In this document: positions 33,176 through 43,524 of the stretch, in pieces
Numbering within the stretch: position 1 is the first letter of the stretch
Layout: each line of letters starts with the position of its first letter
Source of the DNA: Lytechinus variegatus
Taxonomy: Eukaryota; Echinodermata; Echinoidea; Temnopleuroida; Toxopneustidae
Reading direction: 5' to 3'
Assembly: GCF_018143015.1 (NCBI RefSeq)
Contig: NC_054748.1
Location: 16,247,356 to 16,311,355 of the forward strand
Length of the DNA: 64,000 bases
Position numbers and translations under genes: made by a program
Notes under the pieces: model-generated
Seen by the model: the letters and a program-made list of their open reading frames with translations, nothing else
Database searches by the model: none
Told to the model about the DNA's origin: nothing

Positions 33176-33490
33176 GGGTGTCGTGGTCTAGTGGTTACGA
33201 CTCCTGTCTTTTGATCAGAGGGACGTGGGTTCGAAACTCGGCCATGGCGTGTTTTCCTTCTGCAAGAAATTTACCCACATTGTGCTGCACTCGACCCAGG
33301 TGAGATAAATGGGTATATACCCGGTAGGATTTATTCCTTGAATGCTTTGATTAGCGCCTATACGGCGGCTCAGTGGTAATGATACCTAGGCTCAGTTGTA
33401 ATGATACCTAGTATCAAGCGCAGTAGTTATGCAATAAAATTATAGGAGCTACGCTATACAAATAGAACATATTATTGTTGTTGTTATTAT
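33176..33490 (+). mobile_element. tRNA-derived SINE, near full length
   Basis: GTCGTGGTCTAGTGGTTACG and GGGTTCGAAACTC are box A and box B. GCCATGGCGTGTTTTCCTTC and CTCGACCCAGGTGAGATAAA form the body. The 3' end has TACAAATAGAACATATTATT followed by TTG repeats. Confidence 0.82.
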
Positions 33491-33784
33491 AGTGTCGCAG
33501 CAAATTTTTTAACACTAGTTCAGATTCCACAAACGCATAATGCCGCAGTGGTATTTCGTTAACTTAGAAGGAATATATCAAGACCTCAAGACAGATAAGT
33601 TTGGTTTCACTTGGTATTTGAAATTATCCAATCCTCTGTAAACAAGGCGAGTACACTACGGCTCTTCCATCATTTCCATACCATAGCCACTCAACTTTTC
33701 GTGCGGACCTTAACAACGGGATCGATTTTTCCCATTTACTACGAAGACACTCTCTAGAACGCGTCGAAAATGAAATTGAATTGA

Positions 33785-34145
33785 AAAATGCAATTAAAAT
33801 CACAATGGAGAGCAGATAGGCATTTGTCGAAAGTTGGTGGCCTGGGACAACAGATCATCCAAAAATTTGCACCAGACGAACAATTGCAAATGTGTCGTTG
33901 TCCAGAGTCGAGAGTAGCGATGCTGTCCCGGGGCCTGCTGCAGAAACAGTTGCGTTTAAACGCAAGTCAAAATTATCAATTGCAAGTCCCGAATACGGGT
34001 GCTTCATTGGCTGAAAATCAAGTTACGAAAGATTTTCTGAGTTGCGTTTGATATCAACTCTTTCTGCAACGAACCCATGCAGGTCCACCAACCTTCGGCA
34101 AAAGCCTCTCAGCTCTCCATTGTTATATGACTTGAAATTTCAAAG
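33785..34145. mobile_element. Foldback element with a nested MITE
   Basis: Arms CAATTAAAATCACAATGGAG...TTTGTCGAAAGTTGGTGG and CCACCAACCTTCGGCAAA...CTCTCCATTGT are inverted. A second, uninterrupted copy is at 37695-37925. Here the loop is split by a GTTGCAGAAAG-type MITE at about 33931-34082. Confidence 0.75.
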
Positions 34146-34679
34146 GAAGCGTTGCGTTACTGGCTAGAGTGTTCTCCGTAATTAATTCGATAAGTCTGTA
34201 TTCTTGTACCAACCCCGGCCCTGTATTTAAGACTCGGTTGATTGCACAAACTCCAGTTTGGCCAACCAGCGCGTATTAATATGCCAAAAACTCATACTAC
34301 AAACTAACAAAAATGCGGAAATGGCACTATATGATGCAAATAAAAAAATTAAAATATTTAAGATTTTATTGAGAGATGATGCAACGTTCAAATTTACGAG
34401 CGAAAATGGTATTCATACTTGGCATATTCATTAGATTAAATGAGATTGAAAGTATCCTATACAATAATAAATAAAATTGCAAGGATGTGTAGGAAATATT
34501 GCTGTCGTAAAACGAGCATAAGTGTTTCATTAACGGCAATAATAATTGAATCTCTGTCTGCAGTAACTCGTCGTACTTGAAGTATAGGGTATTAGACCGA
34601 GATATTTTTGTAAAAAATATCCCCCGCTTCCACAATGATGCCATAATCACCCCTCCCACGGCCAATCGAGTCTCCTTTA

Positions 34680-34880
34680 ATGTAGACCGACACATCTGCA
34701 GTGTGTGTACCACGGCTGATTCAACGAGTCTGCATAGCCGACTGTGGCTGCAGCTGATGTAAAATGTCTCGCTTCGCTCGGCCTTTCAGGTTAGTTTGCT
34801 TCGCAAACCAGCAGCAAGCGCGCTGAAATCCCACCTTACGAGCCATTCAGAGTCTGCATAGCAGACTACGGCCAATCCGC
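34680..34880. repeat. Copy of the AGTCTGCATAGCAGACTA repeat
   Basis: GTCTGCATAGC, TTTGCTTCGCAAACCAG and CGAGCCATTCAGAGTCTGCA match the block at 7585-7797. Confidence 0.65.
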
Positions 34881-35468
34881 AATTATCTGGAAGTTTTGGT
34901 TGACGTTCTATCTTCTTTGAGAATGTTTATTCCTTAGTCCATTGAGACAAATCTTTTTAAAGCCGCTTTAAGTCGATTTGTCAATGGTTTTATTTTTTTT
35001 TTTGAGGGGGGGAATTCCAGCCGCCCCCCTCACCTTGATATCTAATGGTGCGTCCCTTGGATTGCCCGTCGGCACCTTTGATTGCCAATGGCACTCGGGC
35101 AATTGCTAATTTCGAGACCTATCAAAATATGCTGTTAATCAGTAGCGTAATGAGCCCCAAAAAATTGAGGGAGCTCGATATGGCGTATCGCGTAAAATCA
35201 ATAAGTTGTGAGTGAAGCAAGCGAGCAAAAATTTCGACATTTTTATTAAAAAACCCAAGTTTGTGATAGATTTTGACATATTATTCGGGGGAAAATATAA
35301 TATTTCACCCTTGTCCTTTTCTTTCCTTTCTCTTTTTTTCTTAGTCGCTGATTTTTTTTTTTTGGGGGGGCAGCAAGACCCAACAAGCCCCCCCTCCCTC
35401 CATCAGCATGCCCATGATGTTCATTTTCAGTGTCATGTTTCCTTTTTTATCATTGGCAGTCGGCCAAG

Positions 35469-35552
35469 ATGCCTTCTTTTGGAGGAGGAAAAAAGTGCGC
35501 AAGATGTGGCAAGTCCGTCTATATTTCGGAAGAGGTACTAGCTGCAGGGCAG
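35469..35552 (+). CDS. LIM protein coding exon 1
   Basis: The exon begins after TTGGCAG at 35460, with TCGGCCAAG before the ATG. It encodes 28 residues ending EEVLAAGQ, including Cys10 and Cys13. Donor GTAAAT, phase 0. Confidence 0.93.
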
Positions 35553-38500
35553 GTAAATATGTGGCTTATATATATATAAAAACAAATCTTTGTAGGTTTG
35601 CATGGTAGAGTTTATAACGTGGAGGTTTACGGTTCACAGCATAGCTCTTTGAATGATATAACGTGGACATTTCACGAGAAAATGTTCAATAGTTTCCAAT
35701 ATTTTGCCGGAATCACAAAAACCAGTGGGATGTAATTTTAATCGGAAAAGATCAAAGTTAAGACCTATATTATTCCGAAACGAAGTTTATGTAGTAAACT
35801 TTCGGGAAATCTGTTCAGGTGGCATTCGTATAAAGAAAGATTCACTCGTGGTTGTATCTGCCTCATATTACAAATGGAATACTTCCACCTGTTTTGCCAT
35901 TCCTGTGTATATTTTTTTGTCGTCAATGTTTTTGCTTCATCGGAACCTAAACTATTTTGAATTTCGATTCTCTTCGTTAAGGCTGCTTTTGCATGAAAAT
36001 CTGCTGTTTCGTTTCCACTTATACCACAATGACTTGGTATCCATTCAAGAAAGATTTATTTACCCTGGTATTGTAGTTTGGTAGTTAAAGTTAGTATTTC
36101 AGTTACAAATGATATGTTTTTCATATTTTGTATAGTGTAATGTGAAGAAAGGAAGGAAATACAGGCAGAAAGATTGAATTGAAATAAGAGATAGGATGAA
36201 AAGAGGAAATCAGAAATTGTCCTGAAGACGGACAGCCCACATTCCCGAAACGTCGAGTAACCTCTCTTCACCTTATCCTGCTACTCAAACCATCCTACTA
36301 AAGCCACATTCAGCTCATCTCATCTGGTTTTACAGTCCTTTCCAGGACTTCACTCACTTTTAAGAAAGAATACTTCTAATTTCCTCTTTTCATCATATCT
36401 CGTATTTCAATTTCAATCTTTCTGCCTGTATTTCCTTCCCTTCACATTACACGCGGTGAACCGTAAACTTTCTCCACGTTAAAAAAATATTGATTGAATA
36501 AAGATTAAAAAAGACGTTTTTCATAATCACCATGATCATCATTATCATTATCAGCACCATCATCACAATTATCATCACCATCAACATTTTCATAATCATT
36601 TTATGCTCTGTTATAAATTGTTTATCATATATGTCATTTAATTATTGTCATTGTGTTACAGTGGAGCTATAAACTTAGTGAAGTCCCCACCATGAACATA
36701 TGACGTATTTAAAGTGTTCCATTACTGCCACGTTTTAGATATTTCATTGAAGACAGTGATAAAATGTTACTTTCAACAAAGTTTGTTTCTCTGGGCTCGC
36801 CGAACATTGTAATGTTGCGGTCTCCATTCAACACTCAGCATGAAGGAGTGCCTTTATCTGGTGGGATTCACTAACTTTATAGCACCACTGCTGTTATGTT
36901 TGTAGAATGACCTATTGATTTGGATATATTCCATTGTCAAAGCCTCTATCTGCTATTTATTTTAATTTTTACCTGAATTTTTTTATAAAATAATCACCAA
37001 CATCATCAAAATAATCTTCACCATTAACAACATCACCGTCAACTTTATTATCAAATTCAAAATCTCATTACCATAATTTATCATAATCATCATCTTCATC
37101 TTCATCTTCACCATCATCAGAATCAGCACCACCATCATCTCCATCATCATCATCATCACTATCACCACCACCACCACCACTATCATCATCATCATCATCA
37201 CCATCACTACCGTCATCACCATCATCATCGTCATCATCATCATCATCATTACCATCATCATTAACTCTCTTAGTTATCAATTCCCCCTTCCAGTCTTGGC
37301 ACAAAAGGTGTTTCTCATGCGAATCTTGCAAGAAGACCCTGGATACAAACACCGTGTCCGATAAGGAGGGGAAAATCTACTGTAAAGGTAATCAAACATT
37401 AATGCCAATGGGCATTTCCATCATGTACATTCGGCCCTATAATCATGACACCTTCATGGAATTTCCCTTGAGCGTGTGAAAACTCCCTTGTAAAGTTCTT
37501 TGTAAATATAGCCAATATGGTAATTAAATCTTCAAAAAGTTAAATAAAAATGAAATGAAAATGGATTTATCTAAACTCCTAAATTCAAACTTTGTTTTCT
37601 CTTCCCTCTGTGAAGTTTTCAATGAATTTCTTCAACATTCAATCACGTACTTGTGGGGATTTTTCCGAACTTTTCCGAACGGTGACACTCTACAACACAC
37701 CAGTTTTTTTTTAAATGCAAGTCAAATCACGATGGAGAGCTTAGAGACTTTTGTCGAAAGTTGGTGGACCGACCGGCGCAGCATCGTCATGGTAATCTCT
37801 CGATTCTGGACAACGACATATTTGCAATTGTTTGTCCGGATGACCTGCTGTTACAGTCTACCGACTTTCGACAAAAGCCTGTCAGCTCTCCGTTGTGATT
37901 TTAATTGCATTTTCAAAGGAATCGATTCGTTGTAGGGGGTCTCCGTGGTAAATGTAAAAACTTTTGTTTATAGTCAAATCGACAAGTAACATATCGTTTT
38001 CATAAACGTCGACGTGCTTTCCAAGCTGAAAATGATCTCAAAATCCTTTGGACGACCAACCATGCTAACCATGCTAACTATTGGTTTAAGGGGGACAGGC
38101 CCGAATGTCACAGGCCAGTGCGTTGGTGTGGCTATCATCGTTGGGGAATTAATTCTTAAAAGGAATAATCCAGAATAGATTCCAAAAGCCGATAGTTTCG
38201 TGGAGAGGCCCCTATACTGTGGAAGTGCCGTGGCCGAGTGATCTAGATTGGAGGTGGTTGGTTGGATATCCGAGATTCGGGGGTTCGATTTCCGTCGCGG
38301 CATGCCCTTGAGCAAGGCAGATATACACATTGCTGTTTTATCGTACACCAAATAAATGCCATATGCATTATGAATACCAATGTGTGAACTTGTTTATAAC
38401 CGTGCAGAAGGCTCTTTCATTATTTCTTCTCATAAGTTCCATGTTATCTCCTTTATCATTTGTTTTAATTTCATTGACTTTAATACAGCGTGCTACGGGT

Positions 38501-38565
38501 CGCTCTACGGGCCAACAGGATACGGATATGGCGGAGGTGCCGGTGCTCTTACAAGCAAAGACTAG
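35469..38565 (+). CDS. Single-LIM-domain protein, CSRP/Mlp60A-like (3 coding exons, 84 aa)
   Basis: This is a small LIM-only adaptor of the cysteine and glycine-rich protein family, which in animals binds alpha-actinin and other Z-disc or actin-bundle partners and can enter nuclei. Coding exons 35469-35552, 37294-37387 and 38489-38565 join in matching phases. The protein starts MPSFGGGKKCARCGKSVY. Zinc ligands Cys10, Cys13, His31, Cys34, Cys37, Cys40, Cys58 and Cys61 have the exact C-x2-C-x17-H-x2-C-x2-C-x2-C-x17-C-x2-C spacing. The tail GPTGYGYGGGAGALTSKD is the family's glycine-rich segment. The length fits one-LIM muscle proteins such as fly Mlp60A (about 92 aa), not two-LIM CSRP1-3. At least one 5' noncoding exon is likely, because an acceptor AG lies at 35458-35459, nine bases before the ATG. 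Confidence 0.94.
35610..36070 (-). pseudogene. LINE ORF2 relic: RNase H C-terminus and CCHC-like tail
   Basis: On the minus strand from about 36055 the frame reads FLEWIPSHCGISGNETADFH then AKAAL, the RNase H signature seen in I-type non-LTR retrotransposons. It continues through YTQEWQNRWK and LLHKLRFG, and a shifted frame gives FCDSGKILETIEHFLVKCPR, the usual downstream Cys-His element. It has stops and frameshifts, is 5' truncated, and lies in intron 1 of the LIM gene in opposite orientation. Confidence 0.85.
36136..36452. mobile_element. Hairpin element with CTGAAGA...CGAAAC motif
   Basis: GTGTAATGTGAAGAAAGGAA and its inverse TTCCCTTCACATTACAC bound arms of about 75 bp (AGGCAGAAAGATTGAATTGA against CAATTTCAATCTTTCTGCCT). 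The loop contains CCTGAAGACGGACAGCCCAC then TTCCCGAAACGTCGAG, which resembles the hammerhead-type core found in Penelope-like elements. Origin is inferred. Confidence 0.6.
36520..37265. repeat. ATC microsatellites in LIM gene intron 1
   Basis: CATCAT repeats at about 36525-36610 and a longer imperfect tract at 36985-37265 flank a stretch of plain sequence. The second tract ends 28 bp before the acceptor of coding exon 2. Confidence 0.88.
37294..37387 (+). CDS. LIM protein coding exon 2
   Basis: Acceptor TTCCAG, then SWHKRCFSCESCKKTLDTNT and VSDKEGKIYCK. This carries His31 through Cys58, the bridge between the two zinc fingers. Donor GTAATC leaves one base. Confidence 0.95.
37695..37925. mobile_element. 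Foldback element, uninterrupted copy
   Basis: TCACGATGGAGAGC...TTTGTCGAAAGTTGGTGG at the left is inverted at the right as CTTTCGACAAAAGCC...GCTCTCCGTTGTGA. Same family as 33785-34145, without the nested insert. It lies in LIM gene intron 2. Confidence 0.78.
38222..38345 (+). mobile_element. tRNA-derived SINE fragment
   Basis: GTGCCGTGGCCGAGTGATCT and GGGGTTCGATTTCCG are tRNA-like boxes (Leu/Ser type head). CGCGGCATGCCCTTGAGCAA follows. Located in LIM gene intron 2. Confidence 0.6.
38489..38565 (+). CDS. LIM protein coding exon 3 (stop)
   Basis: Acceptor AATACAG, then CYGSLYGPTGYGYGGGAGAL and TSKD, stop TAG. The last zinc ligand Cys61 is the first full codon. The glycine-rich tail is diagnostic of the CSRP family. 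Confidence 0.95.
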
Positions 38566-38603
38566 ATAAATATATTGGTATTGCTAAGGAAATGTGGTAT
38601 GGG

Positions 38604-40310
38604 CATGGGTGTCGATCGGTATTCTTGGTTGGGGGGGATGATTGACACAAATGTTCTCGTGGATGGGGATATTTCAACATTACCCCCACTATATAAAATC
38701 ACAAGTTAGGACATTTGGGAGTGGTTAATATGCATGGTGTTCTTGGAAATTCCTTCATTGTTGTAGTGTACTATACTTGTATAATTTTTTTGAAAATTCA
38801 ATTTGTGTTACAAGTAAGCCTATTCTAAACTCATACCGAGAAAAAATGACAAAAATTGACTGGACCATGTACATAGTGATCTGTTTATTGAGCATGATGT
38901 ATACACAGGGGCGTCGATCCATTTTTCAGATGGGGGGGGGGGGCAAAATTATGAATCAACGTTCCAAAGGCGCTCGATCACAATATATATATATATGTAT
39001 ATATATATAACTCATGAGAAAGAGACACATATCTCACCTTCACCAACAATGCGAGCGCGAAGCGCGAGCTAAATTTTTTTAGTATGTCATGAAAACAGGA
39101 AAAATGTACCTGTTTACGTTTGTTTGTAGTAACTCATGAGCAGGGTCGATACATGTATCTCACTAGAGAGCGAGCTGAAATTTCTCTATATTCTGACCTG
39201 AAAGCTTGATATTCTAAGCATTTTTGGTACCAATGATTAAGATGGGTATCTAGAAGAACAATAGGCCTAGATGCGAGCGCGAGCTGAAAATTTTGATATT
39301 TTGATATGGAAAAAAGGACATTTTAATGGAAGATATATATCCAACAAAAGATTATTGCAAAATCAAAGTTCTTTTGAGGTTTAGAATTGAAAACGGGACA
39401 TTATATTCACCTATATAATCATGAAAAGTATGGGGTTTTGGTACATGATGCGAGCGCGAAGCGCGAGCTGAAAATTTTTATATTCCAATCTGAAAAGCAG
39501 ACATTTTGAGCATGATTTTAAATCAAGATCGAGTTGGTATCTCAATCTCGCTTGCTGATTTCAGTGTAGCATTACAATCTTATTTTATTTTCTAGTTGCA
39601 CATGCGGAATTTTTTTTTGGGGGGGGGCAAAACGATATGTTTGCCCCCCAATATTTTCATTGGTGGGGCGATCGCCCCCTGTCCCCCCCCCCACCCAGGA
39701 TCGACGCCTCTGTGTATACAACTTCTCTCTTAAATCTAACCTGACTGGCAATTTCTTTATTCTTCTTAATGCATGATGATAAAATGCAGATTCGGACCAA
39801 TTAAGACTAGCACAAATTACAACCTGTGTGGCTTCTCGTGCGCCATCGGGCTTACCGTCATTCCTTTATTTATCTTGCCACCCTTTTACTCCCGTTTATT
39901 TTTCCACCCTTTTGAGTTAATGATATTTAAATTAATTTATTCACCACTGGTGGGATGGAACACCCAATCAACAAAAGTTGATTTTCGTTGGGGTCCTTTT
40001 ATGTCATGTGTTAAAAAATATCAGATACATGAACATTTCATTCTTTTTCATCTTGAACCTCCACCCATCTGTTTAATAGTCCTGAAAAAGATTGTTTTTA
40101 TTTAATAACAATATACACAAATTGCGAGGGAAACAAATTGATTGATGGCATACTAAAATCATCATGATCAAACTTTTCATTTTTTCATCATCATTATTAT
40201 AATTTTTCTACCCTAAATTATTGGGGGGGGGATGATAATACAGGCCATCCCCCCCACTTGAAATATTGGGGGGATATATCCCCCCATCCCCCCCGTGATC
40301 GACACCCATG
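38604..40310. mobile_element. hAT-like nonautonomous element (CATGGGTGTCGATC), host of a nested element
   Basis: CATGGGTGTCGATC at 38604 and GATCGACACCCATG at 40297-40310 are perfect inverted ends. The flanks GGTATGGG and GGTATTGC agree at 6 of 8 positions, an aged 8-bp target duplication. G-run tracts lie inside each end. It begins 38 bp after the LIM gene stop codon. Confidence 0.8.
38906..39712. mobile_element. Nested hAT-like element with GCGAGCGCGAAGCGCGAGC repeats
   Basis: CAGGGGCGTCGATCC and GGATCGACGCCTCTG are the inverted ends, one mismatch. TGTATACA flanks both sides exactly as an 8-bp target duplication. Four or more GCGAGCGCGAAGCGCGAGC-type units with about 110-bp spacing lie between the G-run and C-run tracts. 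It sits wholly inside the 38604-40310 element. Confidence 0.88.
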
Positions 40311-40337
40311 GGTATTGCTAAGGTATTACAATGAAAT

Positions 40338-40620
40338 GTGACCGGGGAGCGTTTTATGAAATGACCTGTCGGGTGTTTTATCCGCCAAGTCCCACTTTAT
40401 CCGAAAGTTACCATATTAACAGTGCCTCTCAGCCAATTAAGGAAAGTTGTCAGATCTGACAACTTGTGGACGAAACAGCAACTCAAAATATCAAGCACAA
40501 CCCCAAATGCGCAACTTTAATTGGTTGGAAAATAAGTTGCATAAAAATTATTTCTATCTTTTGTTTTTGTTTTCAGAGTTACGTTAATTTGCGACTGTTT
40601 CTGCAACTTGGTCCGGGGGG
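40338..40620. mobile_element. Abutting MITEs (family D and GTTGCAGAAA family)
   Basis: GGGGAGCGTTTTATGAAATG to GTCAGATCTGACAACTTGTG is a family D copy. It runs into GAAACAGCAACTCAAAATAT...GACTGTTTCTGCAACTTG, a GTTGCAGAAA relative, before a G run at 40616. Confidence 0.6.
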
Positions 40621-42020
40621 GGGGGGGGGTTCACAAAGATTTAAGTTTAACTCAAGCCCAGCGCACACTATGCAGTTCGATGCGACTTTTTCTATTAATA
40701 AATCACAATTCGCTTTAAGTGTTACGTTTCAAAGAAGCAAAATCATTTTATTTGAAGTTCGGCAAAATGTTAGGAATGATAAAATCATAATGTTACTGTG
40801 TTCGGAGAGAAAAAAATCCTAATCGGCTTCAAGTCGCAGGCGATGATGGTGTCATTACGATTTGGAACTGACTTTGTTTTTATTCCAATAACGGGAGGCT
40901 CGAGTCCTATCGCAATCCTGAATTCTGATTGCTAAGATTTCATGGCTTGGAACGTTCATATAAAAATGTTATTGCAATTTCTTTGAAATTTGGGCCGCAC
41001 CAAATCGCATCGTGTGCACCGGGCTTTAGATTCGCACTTTTTGTTTTAAGTGTGCCATAAAAGAATCGCCGATGTTCATAGGGAGTTTCCCCAATCACTT
41101 GTCTCCGCAGACGCTGTTTGGATTTGAATTGCATAACTTAATTGTCCATAAAAAGAATTCTTTTTACACTGGTTTACACACATGTAGATACAATGTATAC
41201 ACACACAAAAAAAAACAGATGGTGATAACATGGCAACAGTCATAAGGAATATGGTTTGGCTCAAGTATACAAGATTCATGTAAAATTTACAATACACAGG
41301 TATTTGAATTATAAGTCCAAAATGCATTAAAACTTGAATACTTGCACTTAGCATTGAACAGATTATAGTAAAGTAGATGTAGTATGTTAATATTATGAGT
41401 CATTTTACGACTTGTTGTGATATAATTTCTTCATCTACTTGTAACCCCAAAGAAGGTGATGTTCGTTTGAATAGACCATACAACTTTTTATAAATCATTT
41501 TCTCAAATGTATTATTTCTATGGCATCAATACATTTCTGTTATTTGGCACCATGCACAATAATTGAATTGAGGCATTCTTATTAAAGCATTTAAAAATAG
41601 TTTTATTAATTGATTATATTATATGAAGCTATATTGTAGAAATATTAAATGAACTTGGATTAAAGTCATGTAAACAGTGTCTTCAATGAACTATGTCGAT
41701 GTTATGCAATGCAATTTGTAGAATTGATTTTGTAAGTTTGTCATATAAATTAAACGAAATTAAAGAAACTTCAAGGTATGTGACACGACATTATATCCTG
41801 CTACATCTGATCCGGGCTTAATATCTCAGATGCATGAGTTAGATTTGTAATAGAGTTTTTGGTTTAGAATGATATAAAGATAATTGCGGTATAATCTTGG
41901 AGGATAATTTTTGATTTTGGCTTTAACGTGCAGATATTTTATCGGAGCAATCGTCGTCGGATCAAATGTCATGGAACCAACTAAAACATTTAATGTACGT
42001 ACGCACACACCCTTTACCCC
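40621..42020. other. No gene recognised; possible MITE at the left
   Basis: About 40630-41050 contains CGCACACTATGCAGTTCGATG and an inverted echo AAATCGCATCGTGTGCACCG, so probably a MITE. From 41050 to 42020 the DNA is plain and AT-rich, possibly distal 3' UTR or intergenic sequence. Confidence 0.45.

Positions 42021-42021
<1 letters not shown>

Positions 42022-42117
<96 letters not shown>
42022..42117. repeat. AT dinucleotide repeat
   Basis: Almost pure TA repeats, directly next to the hairpin element at 42119. Confidence 0.92.
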
Positions 42118-42118
<1 letters not shown>

Positions 42119-42639
42119 CTTGGAAGACAGAAATAACGACGAGTGAGACGTAGCTCTCAGGTTTCCCTTTTTATTGCAAGCTTTCGGCCATCATCGGCCT
42201 TCGTCAGGCCTACAAAAAAGACAATCAGATGGAACGAACATAGTATTTACATATAATAGGTATAATAATATACCTAATATTGTACCTATTATATGTACAT
42301 ACTATGTTCGTTCCATCTGAATTTCTTTTTTTTTGTAGGCCTGACGAAGGCCGATGATGGCCGAAAGCTTGCAATAAAAAGGTAAACCTGAGAGCTACGT
42401 CTCAGGCGCGGATCCAGGATTTCGTAGGGAGGGGGGGCCGAAATTCGACCTGATTTTGGCGCCCCTGTGTACTTTTCGGAAAAATGGCGGCCCCTCCCTC
42501 CCCCAGGCAATCATAAGTGCGTTAAATGCATGTTAAATTATCTTATTTCATAGGCACATGAATCAGGGGCGGATCCAGCCTTCGCCAATAAAGCGCGAGC
42601 TAAAGATTTTTGACATTTCTACATAAAGAATGGAAAACT

Positions 42640-43515
42640 TTGATACAATATACTTAATTACAGAAAAAAACAATTCGAATCTGTACTGATTCCCAATATT
42701 TATCACACACAAATCCATTATTCCATAAACTAAAGACTCTAACAGTATTTGACATAAATACACTTCAAAGTTTACTACTTATGTTTAAGTACGTAAATAA
42801 CATGCTCCCACCTACCTTCATTCCACAATTTTTATTATCTGAATACATCTATTCATTCATACCCTGCCCGTAACTCTTCAAATTTCCATTTAATCAACCC
42901 CAAACTGCTTATTGCACAGAGATCCATAAGACACCATGGTCCAGATTTGTGGAACTCTACCAGCAGAGTCTGTAAAACAATCTTCGTCTCTTCACTCATT
43001 TAAGACAAACGTTAAATCTATGTTATTTTCAGAATATTTGAAGTAAAATTTCTGTGTCGTATCCTTTTTATCGTGAATTTATTCCTCCTTCGATTTAGTT
43101 ATTACCAATATCTTCATCATGACCACCATCATCTCCATGGCCTTCATCATCATCATCATCATAATCATCATCATATCACCGTCACCCTCAGCTTTATCAT
43201 CTTCATCTTTATGCTATAATATTGCATGAATTCATGTTTCGTATTTGAAAATATATGCCAATTCTGCTTTATAAATGTATTAATTCAATTAGTATAAGTT
43301 TGGGATTGTCGTTTTTTCAAGCAATTTGCTTATGATGACAATCCTTCTGCAAATTGTGAATATCATATAGTTTATCATTTTTGTCTGGAATTATTTTTTC
43401 AGTACTCTTTATTTATGATTGATGCCAAAAATGCTAACATATTATGTTTATTATGTTGTGAAAAATGTATTATACGAATGTTATGGATGCAGAAGAAAAT
43501 GATAAATCAAGTCAA
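42640..43515 (+). pseudogene. LINE 3' fragment (ORF2 C-terminus)
   Basis: The plus strand near 42950-43045 reads GPDLWNS, then after a one-base shift ESVKQSSSLHSFKTNVKSML and FSEYLK plus stop. This is the typical C-terminus of CR1/RTE-like reverse transcriptase proteins. A 3' UTR ends in TCAAGTCAAATCAAATCAA, a CR1-style short-repeat tail. It interrupts the satellite. Confidence 0.75.
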
Positions 43516-43524
43516 ATCAAATCA

